Positions 1 to 12,500 are shown, counted from the first letter of the stretch. The stretch: DNA of 64,000 nucleotides from Pristionchus mayeri (GCA_036245805.1 BTRK01000003.1:22285292-22349291), one strand, 5' to 3'. The notes: generated by a model not told the origin, from the sequence alone. Numbers and translations are program-made.

Positions 1-3000
1 GGAAAACGCGGATGTTCGTAGGATAAACAAGGAGAATTTCGTCGAATTGTACAAGGAACTCTCAACCAGACCGGAGGTACGACCACATATCTCCATCATT
101 ATGCTAATCGATGGATGATGATGTCTCCTCTTCAGTTGTATTTCCTGATGGTTCGATACGCGAACAAGGACTATCTCTCATGTCAGGATCTGCGACTTTT
201 CCTCGAGACTGAGCAAGGGGTACTCACTTCATTCTCCTTCTCTTACTCTTATTCTAGAACAGTCTTCGATCGTTTCGTTCTCCTTCCCCTTCATCTTCCC
301 CTTTCCAGTTGTTGGGAGTCTCTACTGACCTCTGCGAGTCGATAATTGACCAGTACGAACCCTGCCCCGAAGCCAAGGAGAACAACGTCCTCACCATCGA
401 TGGTTAGAAACTTCATCTGATTACCTTTGTTCCTTCACAACCTCCTCTTCATCGACTCCTTCCATTGCAGGATTCACTGCGTATCTCCTCTCCTCCGAGT
501 GTTCTCTCTTCGATTCTTCTCGATCGGTTGTATGGCAGGATATGAAGCAGCCCCTAACAAGATACTTCATCGCTGCGTCCCATCGGTGAGGAGAAAGAAG
601 AGGAAGAGGGGGAAGGGAGGGGCAGATTGAGTCAGAATGAAAGTAACGGCAATTTTTTTCTGTATCTGTATTCCATGAGATATCCTCTTCTATGCTCACT
701 CCTTGCAGTCCCTTCCTGGTGGAGGAGCAGCAAGGCGCAGCTTCAGTCGATGGAATCATCGCTGCCCTCAAAAGATCCTCACGATGGATTGAGTGTACGT
801 CCCTTTCTTCCCCGTCCATATCTCTCTTTCCAAGTTGGAATCAAGGAAATCTCCAAGTGGCGTCCAAACTTGGACCCCACTTGGAAAGCTGCTTGATTCC
901 AACATGGAGACGAGATTCTACTTGATTTTAACTTGGGAGTGCAAACCCGAGTTAGACTTTATGGAGTCACTTTATGTCCAAGACTTATAAAATATTCGTG
1001 ACGTTATTTGAGTGGAGATTTGGAACCCTGAGGAGGGAGAGGAGGAGCCACGAATCCAGAGGGGACCCACTACGAATAACAAGATCGGCCTGAGATGCGC
1101 CCTCGAGACTATCAAGGAATACGCTTTCGAACGATCGAGGTCAGAGAGGAAATCTGGACGACGCACTAAAACATTTATTGTTCAAAAGGGGGAGGGGAGG
1201 GGAGGTCCGTGGGAGGATTCGAGTGTTCAGTGGAGCGAATTTGATGGGAATGACGCACGACTAAGAGAACATTCCGGAAGAGCTCAATTCGAAAACAGGA
1301 AACGAGGGAATCTCAAATCATTCAGATATCCGGTTTTCCTTCGACTAGTCGTTCACTGCAAGAAAGAATGGCAGAGGGCAACAGCTGCTCTACTCAGGTA
1401 TCACCCACTTAAATTCATCTGAAGTGTAGGAGAACCATTGTTTGACTATCGGGAAATGATGGGACCATTGACAGGGAGAAGCTGGCGAAGCGACTCTACA
1501 TCCCCTCCGATGATCCCACTGATTGGAGCAAGAACAAACCAACGCCATTCGACTTCCAGATGAAGATCATCGTCGTCGTACGTTCACTTATCTACGAAGT
1601 CAAGAAACAGATATTAGATCGTTGGGTACATAGGGATAGGCTCAACAGTATCTAGATAACTGTTGGTGACTTTGAGTGCAAGAGACTGCCGTCATCGTCG
1701 AAGGGCGACGGCGACGTCACTGAAGACGACGAGATTCCGCCCTCTGCCAGGAGGATCAATCGGTGAGGAATCCAGAAGGACGTACTACGATGTCGTCCAC
1801 GACGTCAACTGAGTGTCATCCTATTCCTTTCAGTCGTCTTGATCTGGCGGTGGAGTTGTCGTCCCTCTCAGCGCCCTTCCTCGTTCCCAAGGCATGCTCT
1901 GATCTCATGAGTACCGCCCCCAATTCACACTACAGTAAGTACCTCTCAGACATGCCTTTTCCTAGAAGTATCACCTCATGGAAAGTTACACGATTAGTGC
2001 ACTTTGTTGATATGAGGCCGACTACTGCTAGGACTACGTATCCCTGCTGTCCAAAGTGCTTCTAGGGAACGTTACCTTGATATGATGTAACGAGTTGATC
2101 ATCAGTGAGTCCCTCCACTCATCTCCCTCACATCCCCGAGTCAGTCGCTCTTCGTCTGATGCACACTTACCCTGCTGAATTCGCCCAGACAACAAGGGAT
2201 TACTCGGTGAGAGGAGAAGTAGCCCATCGGGAGAGGAAACCCGCTGACTCTCATTGCAGGTGGTCATCTCTCCCAATCTCTCCCGTCTCGATTCCTCCAA
2301 TCTCAATCCACAAGAGTTCTGGAATCACGGTTGTCAGATTGTGGAGATGAACTACCAGACACCAGGACTCATGATGGACCTCCAGGTGGGCGAAGAGATC
2401 TACAGCTATCAATTCATTTTTATCTATAGTGTATTATCGTACTGAATTGAGGAGGGGAAGTTCTCGGAGAACGGCTGTTGTGGATACGTCCTCAAGCCAG
2501 AGATTCTCAACGATGCGCTGTTCACTCCTGGAGATAAGATCCCCACGACTCCCCAAGTGAGACCACCTTGGATTCTTTTTGGAATGACTTGAGTGAATGG
2601 GAAGGAACATCTCCCCTCTCAGATCCTGCACATCCGCATTCTCTCTGGTCAACAACTTCCTCGACCACGAGGATCCTCTGCCAAGGTACACCACTGACTC
2701 TTGTTTAGGGGAGAGATCCTCTCCTAATGAGTTCTCATCCCGATTGATGTCCCCCCTCCCGCCTCTCCACCATCCTCTCCTCCTCCTCCAGGGCGATTCC
2801 TCTGATCCCTTCGTGGTCGTCGAGATCTTCGGAGTCTCTGGTGATTGCACGGAAGACAGGACGAAGACCGTGAAGAATGAAAGCAATCCCGCCTTCGATG
2901 AGAGCTTCCAATTCCAAGTGAGGCAGACTGTGATCTTTGATAGAATCTCAGTAATCCGTTTCCTCACCCTTTCCTTCTTCAACCTTGCTGGAAAATGGGT

Positions 3001-3508
3001 TCTTTCCATGCAATGACTGCGCAAGTCATGCATTTGTATGTTAAATAACTTCGTTTATCTGATTGGGCAAGAAAGAAGAGGAAGACCATTGCAGATCACT
3101 GTCCCCGAATTGGCGCTCGTCCGTTTCCTCGTTCTCGATGATGAATACATCGAAGACGACTTCATCGGACAGTACACAATCCCCTTCGAGTGCCTCCAGC
3201 CAGGTACCGTAGCCAGTACCAACATCGTTCAACTGCAGTATCGAGTGACAGTATCCCTTCCTCAGGGTTCCATCACGTGCCTCTCCTCAACAGTGAGGGA
3301 GACCCTCTGGAGCAGGCGTCGCTATTCGTACACGTTGCACTGACGAACAAGAGAGGAGGAGGGGTGAGTACAGAGAAGAGGAGGGGGGAGGAGACTAGAG
3401 AAGAGGAGAAGGAGAGAAGAAGGGAAGAGAAGAAGGGGGGAAAGGGACTGTCCTTCCCAGAGAATTCTATTTTCTGCCAACCATTCGTTCCTTAGAAAGA
3501 ACATCTAA
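1..3508 (+). CDS. pll-1: Phospholipase C-like protein, catalytically inactive (5' partial)
   Basis: The 3' part of a multi-exon phosphoinositide-PLC-family gene; its beginning lies before the window. In order I read the second EF-hand region ([30 protein letters not shown]), the X half of the barrel (about 470-1600), a short acidic linker ([10 protein letters not shown], about 1710), the Y half ([17 protein letters not shown], about 2290) and a C2 domain ([13 protein letters not shown] at 2800 to [12 protein letters not shown] at 3340), ending at a TAA at 3506-3508 after a last short exon. There are no SH2/SH3 domains between X and Y, so it is not PLC-gamma. Several catalytic positions of the family are changed: the His-Asn pair is His-Arg, the LD Ca2+ ligand is LE, the second catalytic His is Arg (IQRGPTT), and the SLENHC Glu is Val (RLVVHC). 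This matches the non-hydrolytic PLC-L/PRIP type, which acts as a phosphoinositide-binding scaffold. The name pll-1 is by analogy with the C. elegans PLC-like gene. It converges with the next gene. Confidence 0.8.
829..908 (+). repeat. Intronic hairpin, about 80 nt
   Basis: Within a PLC-like intron. The outer arms (tccaagttggaatcaag and its complement with one mismatch) pair over 17 bp. Then come a 7x7 internal loop, an 8-bp stem (ccaagtgg/ccacttgg) and a terminal stem gtccaa-ac-ttggac. Size and shape resemble a miRNA precursor or a tiny foldback element. No other support is visible. Confidence 0.45.
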
Positions 3509-3693
3509 ATCCATTCCACATCCCTCCCCTCAACCCCATCTTCAAACAGAACTGTCATGTTGTGCATTCGTGCGAAGTCTGCCGTATCCACAATTTTATC
3601 TTAATTTGGAAACGGTGGGATTACGGACTCTTAATCACACACAGGGGAGAGGGGGATGGCAGAGGGGAGGCCATGGGTGGAGAGGGGATCTTC

Positions 3694-4861
3694 TTAGTTG
3701 GCTGCTGTGGCGATCAGAGGAAGGACCATCATGTCCGTGTTCGTAGAACGGGTGAGCACCTCACGGGCGTTCCCATCAGTCTGACCCGCCTGAATGAGAT
3801 CAGTCACATACCGTACCCCTCCCCCAGGCTACCGTATCCCTCCCCTAACTCACATCAGCAGCGACGATGACAATCTTGTCGACCTTCGCATTTCTGTCTG
3901 AGTATGTCCACTCTGACAGATCCTCCCGCAGGCACGAAAGTGTGCACTGGATTCACTCGATAGAGAAGGTTGTCAGAGCACTTGATCTGCAGAGATCAAA
4001 GATCACTCCAGTCTTCCTCCATCCACTCACCTTCAGTGCCTTTCTCACGTTCGAGTGGTTGTACACTGCCACATTCTGGATTCCTCCCGTTGACTTCCAA
4101 CGAGTTCCGATGGTTCGATTCGCACCTCGTGCTTGGGTGCTCCTTCGACAGGAGCCAGCTCCAGCTTCTAGAAGGGAGGTTACTGTAGGAGGGTAGGGAT
4201 ACGGTAGTCTCACCGTGACATTGACTCCCTTGGGAGAGATGGCAGTCTTGAGGGCAGGCTCCTTCGGTTTGGGAGCGAGGTCCTCTCCCGACATCTCCTG
4301 GGTCTTGTCCACTTGGAGTTCCTTCTTCGGCAGTTCCTTCTTCGAAGACGATCTTCAATGGATACGGTAGGTACAGTACCCTCCTCCTAGTTACTCACTT
4401 CTTACTCTTGCTCGATCTCTTCGATCGAGATGACGGTCTCTTCGATTTACTCGATCTCTTAGATCTTCCCTCCTTCGACGATCTACAACCATACCGTAAC
4501 CCTCATCCCTACAGTATCCTCCGTACCTGTGCGACGATTCGACCGACTTCTCTTTCTTCGGGCTTGTCCTTCTCCGATCGTCTCTTCGAGCTAGAAGAGT
4601 GTCCTCCACTCTTCTCCTTCTTGGCTACGGCCACAGCACCTCAAACAGTACGGTAATCCCAGTTGCGATCAAAGATCAACTGCACCTGCGGTTGTTCCAG
4701 TCTTCTTGGGGGCAGAAACTGCCTTGTGGTGGTGGTGGATGCGGTACAAGCTGGAGGGGGGAGGGGGAGGGGGTACTTACATCTCTTCCCTTGGCGCATC
4801 CCGTAGCCAGGAGGGTAGAAGTGGAGATGGCGACGGCTGAGGGAACCGCCAGCCAGAGCAT
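3694..4861 (-). pseudogene. MSP-domain gene with frame disruptions (pseudogene or sequence errors)
   Basis: Read on the minus strand this encodes a short hydrophobic N-terminus (MLWLAVPSAVAIS at 4861), Lys/Ser/Arg-rich stretches (KKEKSGGHSSSSKRRSEKD near 4600; RSKRSSKSKRPSSRSKR near 4440), a linker (DKTQEMSGEDLAPKPKE) and an MSP fold: EVRIEPSEL, STGGIQNVAVYNHSNVRKAL, IKCSDNLLYRVNPVHTFV, AKVDKIVIVAAD, ending TNTDMMVLPLIATAAN and TAA at 3694-3696. MSP domains are immunoglobulin-like and common in nematode sperm and membrane-contact proteins. The MSP reading frame breaks twice inside exons: a base is missing near 4100 (ELV to WKS) and one is extra near 3890. The Lys/Ser-rich part shows a further possible shift near 4560. 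Splice sites are otherwise canonical. Exons seen: 3694-3789, 3854-3986, 4031 to about 4170, about 4215-4345, and upstream ones that are less certain. Confidence 0.55.
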
Positions 4862-5161
4862 ATCCAATGATGGGAAATGGATGGAGGAGAGGAGGAAGAG
4901 GAGGGGAGAGAGGAGGAGGAGAGGGGATAGGGAAATGAAGGGAGAGAGAGACAAAGAAGGATGAAGAGACCACTAAATGGAATGAGGTGAAATGAAATTG
5001 TTTATTGAAATCGATCTATAAAAAAAGTCGATGAGAACTTGTCACGTGTAGAGGGTAATTGACTGTGTAACGTATCGTATGGATAAGTAAACTAGTGGAT
5101 AAGATATTCCACAAAATTGCATTAACTTACGAAATCAATTAAGAAAGCGAAGAAACGCGGG

Positions 5162-5205
5162 ATGTCAGTGAAGAGGAAGCAGCAGAAGATCACGACGGGA
5201 ATGAA

Positions 5206-5244
<39 letters not shown>

Positions 5245-6442
5245 AAAGATCAATCACTCAGGCCGTGGGCATCAAATCGGTGGACGATCTGTTCAAGACA
5301 GCAGGCGATCCCCTCTCCAACTGCATCTCGATGAGACTCCGACTGGAGACATGCATGGTGAGAGAGAGGGAGGGAGAGGGGAGGGATGGTACTCCATATC
5401 GTACTGTTGCGCCAGTCACTGAAGGAACCAAACAAATCCCGAGATGGACTGAATAGAGACAGTTCTTATCTCCTCTTCGCAGATCGAATGGCAGGAGGAG
5501 TGCGGACTCGGGCCGACTGGCACCATCAGACAGGGCATTCGACTCATCCACTCACGAATGACCACTCTCGCACTCAATTGTAAGGAGACTCAGTTGTCGA
5601 TAGTCCAGACTGCAGTAATCCCTCTCAGCCTCTCCTCCGTCGACTCCTCGTGATTCGACTAACAGTGGGGGATCGGATGCTGCTCCTTCCTTCCAGATCG
5701 ACGTCGATGATAAGCAGGTGGGAAGGAGATCTCCCATTGGATGACCCCCCCCCCTCCCCCCTCAGATCCCCTCTCTCATCATCACTGGACAACTGCCCGA
5801 TCAACTGAATCGAACCTTCGAGAAACTTCGTGCTCTTCTCTCCATCTGCTCAGAGATAACTCACGAGAGCGATGGACTACTCACAAAGGTTACTCTTTCA
5901 TCTCGTTAGATCGCTGAGCTCGAATAAAGTTGATCTTTGATCTCCAGATGGAGGACGCCACCTCCAAACTCTCGACTACTTACGAGAAACTGTCGTTGCT
6001 GTGCACTGAAGCAGGACTGAGGTACGCACCCTCTCCCTTCTATCTGATTTGTCTCTCGCTCGTGGTCCAACACGATCTTTCTAAAGTCTTAATTCTACAT
6101 TCCACCAGAATATCTTAAATCTCATTCTCAGAGGTCAGAAGGCGATTCGTGCTGGGGAGAACTTCACTTGGAATCTCCGAGTGCTCAAGGCGCAACTCTC
6201 CCTCCTCAATCGGACTCAGGACGAAGCCAATGACATCATTGCTCAGGTGAGAGGGTGATCTTTGGCCTACCTTCTCTGCATTTCATTCAAGTACCTTCTC
6301 TTTCTGTTCGTGATCTTTGATCTCTGAGGTCTTCGAAACGGCGCGGGTTCTCTCCGTCCTCTCCGATCGACTGCAGCATCAATCGAAGGGCCGTCGATTC
6401 TCGCGAGTCCTGGCCGATCCTCTGAACGACTCCCTCCTGTAG
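5162..6442 (+). CDS. Unrecognised 250-residue protein
   Basis: Eight exons join in frame: 5162-5206, 5262-5357, 5483-5579, 5629-5717, 5766-5888, 5948-6021, 6132-6246 and 6329-6442 (753 nt). The product starts MSVKRKQQKITTGMK, has a Ser/Pro/Thr-rich middle (SPPSTPRDSTNSGG) and a helical C-terminal half (about residues 110-250; LNRTFEKLRALLSICSEI, MEDATSKLSTTYEKL, LRVLKAQLSLLNRTQDEA). No signal peptide or membrane segment is evident and I do not recognise the family. Two introns (ends at 5947 and 6328) carry the palindrome GATCTTTGATC just before the acceptor, and the first intron has the AAA form. The first intron also contains a GA microsatellite. It lies 300 bp from the start of the divergent MSP gene. 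Confidence 0.75.
5209..5242. repeat. (GA)n microsatellite
   Basis: About 16 GA units directly follow the first splice donor of the 5162 gene and run into the GATCAAAGATC palindrome. Confidence 0.9.
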
Positions 6443-7196
6443 GGAGATGCCCCCCCTCCCCCTCCCTCCCCCTCATTGTTTCGATATCCGGAATGGAGGG
6501 GAGGAACAAACACCCCCTTAGTCCATCCCTTCCTCCCCCTTTCTCGTTGCACTTTTGCTCAGATTTTGCATGGCTCTCGACACTTTTTCCTTGTCCTGTA
6601 CAAGGTCACTCACTTCTTTCTCCCGGTCAGTGAAGTGCCATGATTTAGTCAGTAGCTGAGGCTGCTCCCTCCCCATTCCGCTCTCTCTCACTCGCTTACC
6701 ATCGATAGAAGGTGAGGAATGGCGAGTCTCTTCCTCCTTCCTCTGCAGAGACTTAGGAACGATGATGCTTCCCTAGTCTTTCACTCTCTCATTCCTCCTC
6801 GTTTAATCACCTTCTCATCTCGGGTATTCATTTCTCCTTCGATAAATCGTTTTTTCCCTGAGCAGAATGGACAAACTCGAGTGACCTAAAAGAGAGCAGG
6901 GCCACTCTTAATAGGACAACACACTTACTATATCCCCACCCAATGATTATTCCCATTTCACCCTTTTCCTTCTCATTCCCTCACTGGGATCGGCTAACAG
7001 CCCTTCCCTTCTCTTATCCAATGGTCGTCAAATGATAAAATCCCCCTCTATCCATCCCAATTCCAACGGTTAATTCACTTTCTTCCTGCGATTCGAACGA
7101 TTTCATTGTTGTCATTCGTGCGAGTTGCGACCCTCTCTATCCATCTCATCTCTTCTCTCTTCGCCCCTTCGAATCCTTCGACCCTTGCAGCAGAGT
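6443..7196. other. Intergenic: 3' flank and promoter
   Basis: Pyrimidine-rich sequence between the 5162 gene and the MIG-18-like gene. I see no coding exon. A ttgcag acceptor ending at 7190, immediately before the 7197 ATG, is a probable spliced-leader site. Confidence 0.5.
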
Positions 7197-8635
7197 ATGT
7201 CTCGGTTACTGCTGCTGGCCCTTCTTCCCTTCATCTCGGGGGAATCGGAGAATGAAGTGGGCGAGATCGTTCTCACTCCTCATGGAATGGGCAAGGACCA
7301 TCTGGAGAGAGTCGTGGTCAATGGTCAGTTGGCCATCGAAGAACAATCGGTCGTTCAATGAACAGAACGTCCCTTTGACTATCGTGAGTTCACTCCTGAT
7401 TGGTTCTCTTGAGTGAACAATGGTCGCATTCCTCCTCTTCCCTGTGTTCTCCTCAATGCTGGTGCTCACGAACACGGACAGACGTTCACCAAGGTATTCT
7501 ACCATATTCCTTCCCTTTACTCAGAAGCATATTCGGGAATGTTGCAGGGCAACTTCCACTACATGTGCAACAACGGAACTGCCGAGGTAGTGGGTGAGTC
7601 ATCTATGTATTCTTTGCACGATTCACTCCCCGAACTGACTCTCTCTGAGGAGATCGACTAATGATGATGCATCATTCGAGTTTATCGAAACACCTAGTGC
7701 ATGACTTGATTGCAGCGTGCATTGCTGAGGATTCGTCGGTGATCCAACTCGGCCGGACCTTCGTCCGCAATGGAATCAGACACAAGTGCAATGTGAATGG
7801 AGACAGCGTCACCTACGAGCAGGGTATGCACTCTCTTCGATGATTACTATTCCACGAATCCCTTCATCCCTTCCCTTGAGAGTCGATGTGCTTCGAGAAC
7901 GGGATTCACTACAACGTGGGCGATTCCTTCAGGAATGGATCCTTCAAACTCACGTGCGGCAAGGAAGGAGTAGCCATCGAGGGTGAGGAGGAATCAGTGA
8001 CATCATCATCTCTCATTCCCTTCAGGATGCTATCTGCAGAATGAGGCAACGGGCATCCTCGCTACGGGAGAATCTCGCATCGTGGGCAAGTACAGACACG
8101 AATGCGAGAAAGTGGCAGAGGGAAAGGTCCGATACACAGTCAAGGGTCAGTTACCCCCTTCTAGTTCCTCCGAAGGGAGAGAGTCCAGAGACATGCTGTT
8201 GTCATTGTCCGAATTGTGCATTGCACAACTTAGCATCTCTCCCAAGTGGCAAGTTCTCCCCTAGTGGTCTGACCCATATCTGAAGTGCATGTACTGGATG
8301 GTAGACTCAGCTGCTAGTCACTTCTCTATCGATAGCCCCTCTCTCTTTCAGTGATCGGTTGTGTCAAGGACGATCGGGTGTTCAATGTGGGGCAAGTCTT
8401 CACTGACAAGCACATCCGATACCAGTGTCAGCTGGATGGAACTCTCAACGTCATGGGTGAGAGGGAGGAATCAAGGAGAAAAAAGTGTTGGATTCGAGGA
8501 ATACATAAAAATGAAATGGTATCAGGTTGTGTGGATGAGGGAGGGATGTTCATCGAACTGGGCAAGGACATCATTGTCAACGGAATGGTGCACAGATGCT
8601 ACAAGATCGATCGAACCACCTTCTTCCACAAGTGA
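7197..8635 (+). CDS. Secreted MIG-18-like protein with fibronectin-I-like repeats
   Basis: Nine exons (7197-7323, 7366-7383, 7414-7493, 7548-7593, 7716-7823, about 7881-7982, 8026-8145, 8352-8456, 8526-8635) give about 271 residues. A signal peptide (MSRLLLLALLPFISG) is followed by about six repeats of a small Cys domain: an N-terminal Cys, a turn, a hydrophobic stretch with G(R/Q)xF, then YxC or HxC (for example FHYMC, IRHKC, FKLTC, YRHEC, IRYQC, VHRC). This is the pattern of the nematode MIG-18-type FN1-like domain, found in secreted matrix proteins acting with ADAMTS proteases. That role is family knowledge, not shown here. Nearly all introns are phase 1, so domain exons are symmetric. The second exon is an 18-nt microexon. 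The start follows a likely trans-splice acceptor. Confidence 0.8.
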
Positions 8636-9596
8636 GTCCACTCTTATCCTCTCCTGCCTTCCTTAGAATGCATATATGAATATATTCTTCTCGCCCTTCC
8701 CATCCTTCACTAACCAACTACTTCTCTTGTCATTTTCTCTATTTCCTCTTATTCTGGATTTGTGATGAAACATTGCAAATCTCTGAGTGAATGCTTCGGT
8801 TAACTCATTCAATCCATTCAGCGAAACTCCGTTTATGTGAATAGTGAAACTGGCAGGGGAGAGAAGGCGATAGACAGTAATACCCGGGGGACGAAACTTG
8901 TTCGAGTACAAAGTAGGGCTAAGATCAAAGATCAACTCGGGATCGATCCTCCTCATCTCGTTTCTAACTAATCAAACGGATGAGATGGGAGGAAGCTGCA
9001 ACCCGATTCAATCCTTATTAACAATCAGAAGATGATACAAGCGATGGAGGGTATAAGTGCAACATTAATGAATGAGTGGTCTACCCAAGGCAACTGGGAA
9101 GCAAGAAATACAATAATATTGGCATGGACGGAGTGTGAAACATGAGAATTTGTGAGAACGTGTAAGAGTACGAAATGATGGTACAGAGGCGAATTGTGAG
9201 GGGGGGTCACTACATTCAATCGATAATTACAGGTTCGCTTGCGACTCCGATCGACTCGATGTGTGCATCGCTAATTCAATCGTGCCTCGGTTCAGGAGAA
9301 GTCTCCCTTAGACAGCAAAGAGTCCATAAATAACCGATTAATAATAAACATATGCACTGCATCGTAATAAATGAGTTAAGACAAGATCCTTGTCTGCGCA
9401 GAGTGGTAGTGGATGTAGAGCAAGAGGGGGGAGGGGGAAGGGGTAGGGGGGATTCGAGGAATGGTCGATGTAAGTGGAAGGGAGTAAGGATGAGTGTATG
9501 ACTGGTAAGCGGACTACGACGATTATGTGGTTAGACGAGGGTATTACAGGTCAAACATCAAAGACTAAACTACGAATAATACTGAATACAGATTAG
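8636..9596. other. Intergenic region, no gene seen
   Basis: AT-richer sequence between the convergent ends of the MIG-18-like and SH2 genes. It contains one GATCAAAGATC palindrome near 8922 and a G-rich tract near 9425-9450. No coding exon was recognised. Confidence 0.5.
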
Positions 9597-12500
9597 TTAA
9601 GTGCGATTTCTCCCCCAAGGCACTTTGAGAAGAGAGATCTTTCCTCCCAGACTCTTTCTGGCCATTGACTTGTCCTTGGCTTCCTTCGAGTCTGCAGTCT
9701 CCTTTGCTAGTCTCTCCATGTCTTCGCGATAGAGTTTAATGGCCTCATCGCTGGATCTGCAAGGGGAGGACTTCCTTCGACAACTCCATCTCACCGCCAT
9801 TTCAACCCCCCCCCCCTTCTATTTCCTTCCCTTGTTCCGTGATTGAATGTAATAAAAGGTATCCGATCTGCCAAGGTTCCACGACAAAAAGCGATGGAAA
9901 CCAAATAGGCCCTAGCTCTCCTCATTTATATATATCATATCGTTCGCTCTTACCTTCTGAAGAACAATACTCTGGTGATGGGGGATCCGAGGACCACGGG
10001 AAGGACGAACCCCTTCTCGTTACAGTAGTTTGTCACCAGCTTGTACACCGACCTATAACCAATTGTGTATCTGTCGTCTCTTGTCAACTTCTCCTTCAAC
10101 TACCGTAATCCTATCCCATCGTATCCCTTTTGAACCGGATCATAAACTGACGAGTATGATGTATTGCTCTCGATGGTGTAGCGTATTGTCTTCGATATGG
10201 GGCAGATGAAGCGATGGATGATGTAGTGGAGGACTTCTTTCAGATACACGAGAGAGAGGACCATTCGAAAGCGGGATTGGCGGACCAAGAAGGTACTGCA
10301 GAGGGGAGAGATGATACACCCACACTACCATTATACCATCATCCCGCAACAGTTCACACACGCTTCTTAGCCCTACGCTGACTGACCCATCTTCGAATCC
10401 AAGTCTGAAGAGGATGGCCTCTGCCTTGGTCCTCTCCATACCGGCGAAGAACCAGGGTTGAGTGAGATGGAGCATCTCTGGAGGGCCCTGAGATCAACAA
10501 TGAGTAGATGATGGAATCGTCTCAACTCACCTCAGTGTCATCTCCCTTCAACATCATCTCTTTGGCTGCGGCAGAGTGAGGGTTCAGCACTTTCACCACT
10601 GAGCCATCCTTCCGTCTCTGCAACTAGTCATTTACCCTCCTTCGCCCCATTCCAACTCCTTCTCTGCAACTGTTCGACAATGAATCCCATAATTGGCGAA
10701 TCCTTCCTTGCCTTGGTGAGGAACTCGACGGGGACTTTATCTGCATCATCGGGATGGGCTGGCAGTTTCTTCTGCAGAGAAGACTATTATTCCGACCAAA
10801 AGATGGCTTCAGTCCTCCTTCACCCAATCGATCTCCGTCATTCATCTCATTCAACTCGCATTTCTCCCTCAGCTAAGATTTTTACTTCTTCCTCTTTATC
10901 ATCATCATTCGCACTCCTCCATTTCCGAACACTCTTAATGGCGGTTCCATTGCTCTGATGGATGATACGCGACAACTGGCGATTTCAACTACATCACACC
11001 CGTGACCTACTCCTCACCCCCCCCCCCCTCTCCCTCCTTCCTTTGATTGACACTCGCAATCAAGTAATCTCAATGAGTAAGCGACTACGTGATCATTCAT
11101 TCCAATCAAAGGCCAAACCGTTTTCCCTCCAATGCCAATCATCTTGTGCACTGTCGAACTGCAAGAGTCCTTTAGCAGCTCTCTACCCCGAGAAAAAATA
11201 CCAATTAGATTTAGAATAAGCAGCCAACGAAATTAATTGCTGCTTTCGCTAAAGCATTTGTATGTGGAAGTAAAAGGCAATTCCGACAATCTTTGGCATA
11301 TTGTATACTCGAGAGCGATCTATCTACTCCACCATCTCCCCATCGCCATTCCAAGGGGATCACCTCCCCTCTCCTTGGTAACCCGTCCCCTCTAATTTCA
11401 CTCCTCGTTCCTCTCTCCTCCCTCTCTCCAACATTATTCCTTTCCCCTCTAGACTGCACAAAAACGGCGAGCATTCCCCTTTAATGCGTCTGAACTCCCC
11501 TGAGAGAAGGAAAGATCGAATGAATCTCGGGATTCCCCACTCACATTCCTCGTACAAACAGTCTCGATGGCTGATATCACTGACCCCCGGTTTGATGTCT
11601 TTCTTCTCAGCTGGTCCTGGCGCTTCTTCATCAACTGGTCCCGGCTCTTCTTCATCATCAGCTCCTTCTGGCTCCATCACCTCGTACAGCGGGGTCTCGA
11701 GATCTCCTGAACGATACAACTCCCGTTCATCCCTTCCTCACTTCTGCACCAATTCTCCAGTGTTCACGATCAGACATCCATCCCAATATAACCACAACAA
11801 TGTCTATCCTCGATCCATTCGCTTCATCCTATTCCTCCTTCCCTCCGACCCCCCTAATTCCTGCACTTCTCGAGGGGACAACTGTTCACAGCCCTTGCAG
11901 GCCCCCTCCCCTCCTCTATTCATAAGCAATCTTCTTCTCATTTCATCATCGGAAGACAGACTCCTTTATCCCCGTTATTCTGCTCTCCCGTGGGAGAAAA
12001 CGACGGGGAACGGGACAGTCAATATTTACACCCTCACCTACACTTCCCAGCTCAGTCTATTCATACAATGCAAAACTGCGGGAAATGGAGCGGTATCGGA
12101 CCTACGTCATTGACTTGATAGGCTGACCAAGCATCGCACTCCAAGAGACTGATACAACAAAATGCAACTTGATCGACACGTATGTTCACTGCGCTACTTC
12201 TTCGACGACGAACCAATGTAGTTGGCGTGCAGTTACAGTTAATCGATGCCCCCTCCCCTCCACCGTAATCACCCCTCCCTCACCTGGGGGATAAGACATT
12301 TCGGAAAAACAAAATCAGAAATCACCAGTTCAGAAAAACCCAACTGAGAAATTTCATTTGAGAAATTTCCACTTCGGAAACGGACGTTTCAGAAAAATGC
12401 ATTTCTGAAATTTTTAGCCGTGACGCGCCGCGTTGCGCGAGCGCGCACACGTCTTTGGAAGCCATTTTCACATAATTTGAGGAATATTATTTAATTTCTA

